Shown in pieces: positions 32,701 through 34,710 of a stretch of 34,710 nt of DNA. Within the stretch, counting starts at the first letter, position 1. Each line of letters opens with the position of its first letter. The stretch spans positions 1 through 34,710 of the forward strand of contig JAVBLG010000116.1 of the NCBI GenBank assembly GCA_031553655.1, written 5' to 3'. The notes beneath the pieces were generated by a model that did no database searches, was not told where the DNA came from, and saw only the letters and a program-made list of their open reading frames with translations. Made by a program: the position numbers and the translations under genes. This DNA is from JAVBLG01 sp031553655. Its GTDB lineage: Bacteria > Desulfobacterota > Desulfovibrionia > Desulfovibrionales > Desulfovibrionaceae.

Positions 32701-34710
32701 GTCCAGCGGGGATGTTTCAGGCAACAGAGTATCCGGCAAATAATTTTCAGACAACGCATCAGCCAGAGCTTCCGATGTTGCTTGCGGAGGCATAACCGAT
32801 GCGGTCTGTAAAGGCGCTTCCGGAGCGCGGGCTAACAACACAAAGCTTTCGCATTTTCCCCCATCTATCTCTTGAACAAGGCGTATATCTGTAAATCCGG
32901 CTTGTTGCAGAGCCGTGCTCCATCCTTGGGGAGGCATGATTGGCGAAGCCGGTTCCGTGGGTGACGGCGAGTGCGCCCACCAGCGCTGGTTCTGGCCGAA
33001 GAAGGCATCCAGCAGTGGATCAGGCGTAAGTTCCGCCAGGGCCAACAACCCTCCGGGAACAAGCAGCTCTCGGCAGCGGATCAGAAAAGATTCCGCATGG
33101 TCCGCCTGATGCAGACAGTAACCCAGCAACAGGCAGTGGCAGCGTTCTTCCGTGCTTTCGCCGGGGTCGCCCGGCAGAGACAGAACGCGGAAGGATAAGC
33201 GGCTTCCGCGCGGTGGGCTGACAGCTCCGCGCATCCGCTCCAGAGCCTCGGCATTGCCGTCGGTTGCGATGTAGCGACAGTCATGCTTTTTCACCAGGGG
33301 CAGCAGCGCGTTAAGCAAGCCTCCAGGGGCCGCGCCCACTTCCATGATACGGGGAAGCAGTCCTTCCGGACAAGCTTCAAGCCAGGCGCGCACTGTCTCG
33401 GCAACAACGGCATTGCTACGGCGCAGGGCCGGAGAATGGCGGAAATACTGTTCCTCCGTCGCGCTCCCGCCGTTTTCGGACGGCGGCAACTTTCCGCGCA
33501 GCCAGTCCCGCGTGCGGGCCAGCATCTGTATTTCCGCCTGCCCGGCGGGATCGTCGGTAAGCAGCGTACGCCATATATCTTCAAAGTCAGGCAAATATTC
33601 TGGCCTTTGCAACTCTGTGGCTGTCCCATCTTCCAGGCGGCGGGCAAGACCGTGGCGTTCCAGAAGTTCCAGCAGATAGTGTGGAAAAGTCTCGTTTTTC
33701 AGACTCAGTCCCTGTGCCGCGATCGCTTCGGGCCGCACCAAGCCGTTTTCGGCCCGCTCTTCCATGCTCTCCAGGGCCATAGCCAGAACAGCCGTGTGCC
33801 GCAGAGACAGGATTTCCTCTTCGCGGGCAATCTCATTTTCAGCAAGTGAAGGATAAATAATATCAAGATGTTGTGGCGCAGGAAGATGGTCAGCGCATTC
33901 CGCAGCCATAGCCGCGTTAGGTGCGGGCACAAGACGCGAAACATATACCGACGGACTCGCCGGCGGCGCCAGACGTTCCGCCAGCCGCGCTCTGCCGTTG
34001 GCCAGACGCAACAGAACATTGCCGTCGGCATCAAGCAGATCCAGCGAGCAGGTAACTGTGCGTTCCCCTGCTCTTTCCAGGCGAGCCAGAGCAAAAATGG
34101 GAACACCGGGGCGATACAGCGTGCAGCGTTCAAACCAGTAAGGCAAACGCGGCGCGGGATGCTCACGCACCTGCGCTTCTATAAGCTTAAAAATAAGTTG
34201 CAAGCCGCCGTCCAGCAGCGGCGGTGGAATCAACATGCCTTGTGCGGTTGCTTCCTCCGGAGGAGCGAGACGGGCCAGGATGCTGTTGCCTCTGCGCCAC
34301 ATGCGCGTCACAGGACGAAATGCCGGGCCGTAACGCATGTTGGCAGAGCGCGTGAGCGCGTAAAGCTCTTCCGCGCTCTGTTCTTCGCCAAAACTTTCGG
34401 GGCAACTCGCCTCCTGCAACGGCGAGGGAACCGGCGAGTGACTTTCAACCGCGCGCCCCCTGGCAAAGGTGACCCAATCTTCGGCGCGCATATGCGGGCG
34501 ACAAAGCAGGCGTACCTCGCCGTCAGTTTCGCCCACGGACGCGCGCAGATTGAGCGGCGCATCCTTGCGGAAGATCATGGGCCGATAAATGGCGGTATTG
34601 ACCAGTTCCACCGTAGTTCGAGCTGGTTTGGCCCAACCACCCGCCGCCAAAGCCATTTCCAAAAAGGCCGCCGCCGGAAAAAATACGGAGTAGCCCCCCG
34701 GATGATCTTC
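29731..34710 (-). CDS. Highly reducing type I polyketide synthase (partial; DH-MT-ER-KR-ACP visible)
   Basis: The frame is open to the right window edge, so the N-terminus (expected KS-AT) is missing; 1659 residues are visible. Order from N to C: dehydratase with its catalytic His beside the window edge (D-H-P-G-G) and D-G-G-L-Q (about 34201-34212); C-methyltransferase with E-V-G-A-A-P-G-G (about 33310-33345) and an F-F-G-x-x-x-R-W-W segment; a degenerate, structural-KR-like stretch; enoyl reductase with G-A-A-G-G-V-G-M-A (about 31460-31500); ketoreductase with V-T-G-G-M-G-G-F-G (about 30870-30900) and the Y-V-A-A-N active site; ACP with G-M-D-S-L, phosphopantetheine Ser at 29971-29973. There is no thioesterase. 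Full reduction plus methylation predicts a saturated, possibly branched chain. The methyltransferase glycine motif is unusual (A-P-G-G in place of G-T-G-G), so activity is uncertain. Confidence 0.93.
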   Translation of the reverse strand, partial: EDHPGGYSVFFPAAAFLEMALAAGGWAKPARTTVELVNTAIYRPMIFRKDAPLNLRASVGETDGEVRLLCRPHMRAEDWVTFARGRAVESHSPVPSPLQEASCPESFGEEQSAEELYALTRSANMRYGPAFRPVTRMWRRGNSILARLAPPEEATAQGMLIPPPLLDGGLQLIFKLIEAQVREHPAPRLPYWFERCTLYRPGVPIFALARLERAGERTVTCSLDLLDADGNVLLRLANGRARLAERLAPPASPSVYVSRLVPAPNAAMAAECADHLPAPQHLDIIYPSLAENEIAREEEILSLRHTAVLAMALESMEERAENGLVRPEAIAAQGLSLKNETFPHYLLELLERHGLARRLEDGTATELQRPEYLPDFEDIWRTLLTDDPAGQAEIQMLARTRDWLRGKLPPSENGGSATEEQYFRHSPALRRSNAVVAETVRAWLEACPEGLLPRIMEVGAAPGGLLNALLPLVKKHDCRYIATDGNAEALERMRGAVSPPRGSRLSFRVLSLPGDPGESTEERCHCLLLGYCLHQADHAESFLIRCRELLVPGGLLALAELTPDPLLDAFFGQNQRWWAHSPSPTEPASPIMPPQGWSTALQQAGFTDIRLVQEIDGGKCESFVLLARAPEAPLQTASVMPPQATSEALADALSENYLPDTLLPETSPLDIQEQSATQKQGTRFVLLADSRPLPGAATLLNTLRQGLEDAGGTVMSLRPGKLYLTGRELRLRPHSAEDWAALWLALAEENTPLVCVDCLGLCDNAAPEHEAVPEAEAVPGNETVPDYEAALRRVTALTQLARGWDKAGRPPLQLRIVTAGAQPFGLAAPSQSCVLGAARVLMNEMPALDARCLDVDGITVPNLPLALLRELLHPDAEREVLLRGLRRYAPRVGSCDVPSCAPADITAAASADAPTSASGGIRALRLHCRVPGHLDTLAWQPVYTAPPGLGEILVRVSATGLNFRDVMWAMGLLPEEALENGFSGAGLGIECAGEVEAVGPDASGFFVGQRVVCFGPRCFASHVRTMASAAAPMPEGWSFAQAASVPVAFFTAWYALNRLAGLEPGERILIHGAAGGVGMAAIQVAAHLGLEVFATAGTEDKRRLLRLCGVDHVLDSRSYAFREQVMELTSGQGVDAVLNSLAGEGIAHSLDTLRPFGRFLELGKRDFFADSPLRLRPFRNNVSFFGIDVDQLMRERPALGQKVFSEMMELFSSGVFRPLPHTVFAAHEVEEAFRAMQQSRHMGKIVVEAPTPEPSVNVNPMPVRKDGSYIVTGGMGGFGLATAQRLAAMGAGALVLVGRGGPRTDEAREALNGIRAMGCAVCETRADVAAKDILFAALDEALRDLPPLRGIVHAAAVLDDAVAANMTPARIRRVLSPKVAGAFNLHEYSLGLDGNKLDFFVLYSSATTLVGNPGQANYVAANSALEGLAAMRRALGLPALAVGWGAVADAGMLTRDPSALQSLRAVGGITAMNAEAALRMLPALHGADLCSPAVLTADWKKICRLPIGAAPRLEELRPENDTAGTGETAQSLRERVAGKTPEEAVEIIISAVTAAVASVLRVAPSAIRSSAPLADMGMDSLMAVELGLALEEMLGSPPPADSLGAGASVRDMAESIHSFLCGNGASENSSLRRDLESRHGISVNDDFASAVLKKTENRP

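Overview
The window looks like chromosome from a sulfate-reducing bacterium of the Desulfovibrio type (Desulfobacterota). This rests on three things: a quinol:fumarate reductase whose haem, Fe-S and flavin ligands match the Wolinella/Desulfovibrio class, a two-subunit class I fumarase plus a short malic enzyme in one cluster, and a B12-dependent ribonucleotide reductase. There is no rRNA gene, so the assignment is inferred from gene content.

Layout. (1) 1-6699, + strand: a locus of exported proteins. It holds the tail of one DUF4384 protein, a TPR-CHAT cysteine protease, an unrecognised helical exported protein, an exported protein with an HExxH zinc-protease motif, and a full DUF4384 protein. 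An 11-residue motif, R-x-[ST]-R-D-L-V-F followed by three acidic residues, occurs four times: once in each DUF4384 C-terminus, once before the DUF4384 domain of the full protein, and once inside the TPR array of the CHAT protease. I read this as a candidate undescribed envelope protease system with a shared recognition or cleavage motif. (2) 6874-8302, - strand: qmcA-nfeD membrane pair. (3) 8578-14939, - strand: frdC-frdA-frdB, fumarase alpha and beta, malic enzyme, together a fumarate/malate/pyruvate module. (4) 15508-18969, + strand: class II nrdJ and prmC. (5) 19034-24600, + strand: tRNA-Thr, tRNA-Tyr, tRNA-Gly, tuf, rpmG, tRNA-Trp, secE, nusG, rplK, rplA, rplJ, rplL, with an L10-leader-like RNA before rplJ. 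The usual continuation into rpoBC is absent: a perfect 27-bp hairpin follows rplL, then unrelated genes on the other strand. (6) 24780-34710, - strand: a probable surface-lipid or surface-glycan island. In transcription order it has a reducing type I polyketide synthase (cut by the window edge; DH-MT-ER-KR-ACP visible, no thioesterase), an alpha-oxoamine synthase, a KpsS-like capsule glycosyltransferase, a GNAT acetyltransferase and an LTA-synthase-like membrane phosphotransferase.

How the parts may work together. The polyketide synthase lacks a release domain and is followed directly by an alpha-oxoamine synthase. That pairing suggests decarboxylative off-loading of a long polyketide chain onto an amino acid, giving a sphingoid-like amino lipid, as in fungal fumonisin/sphingofungin pathways. 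The downstream genes could then acylate, glycosylate or phospho-decorate it at the cell surface. This is inference from domains and order only.
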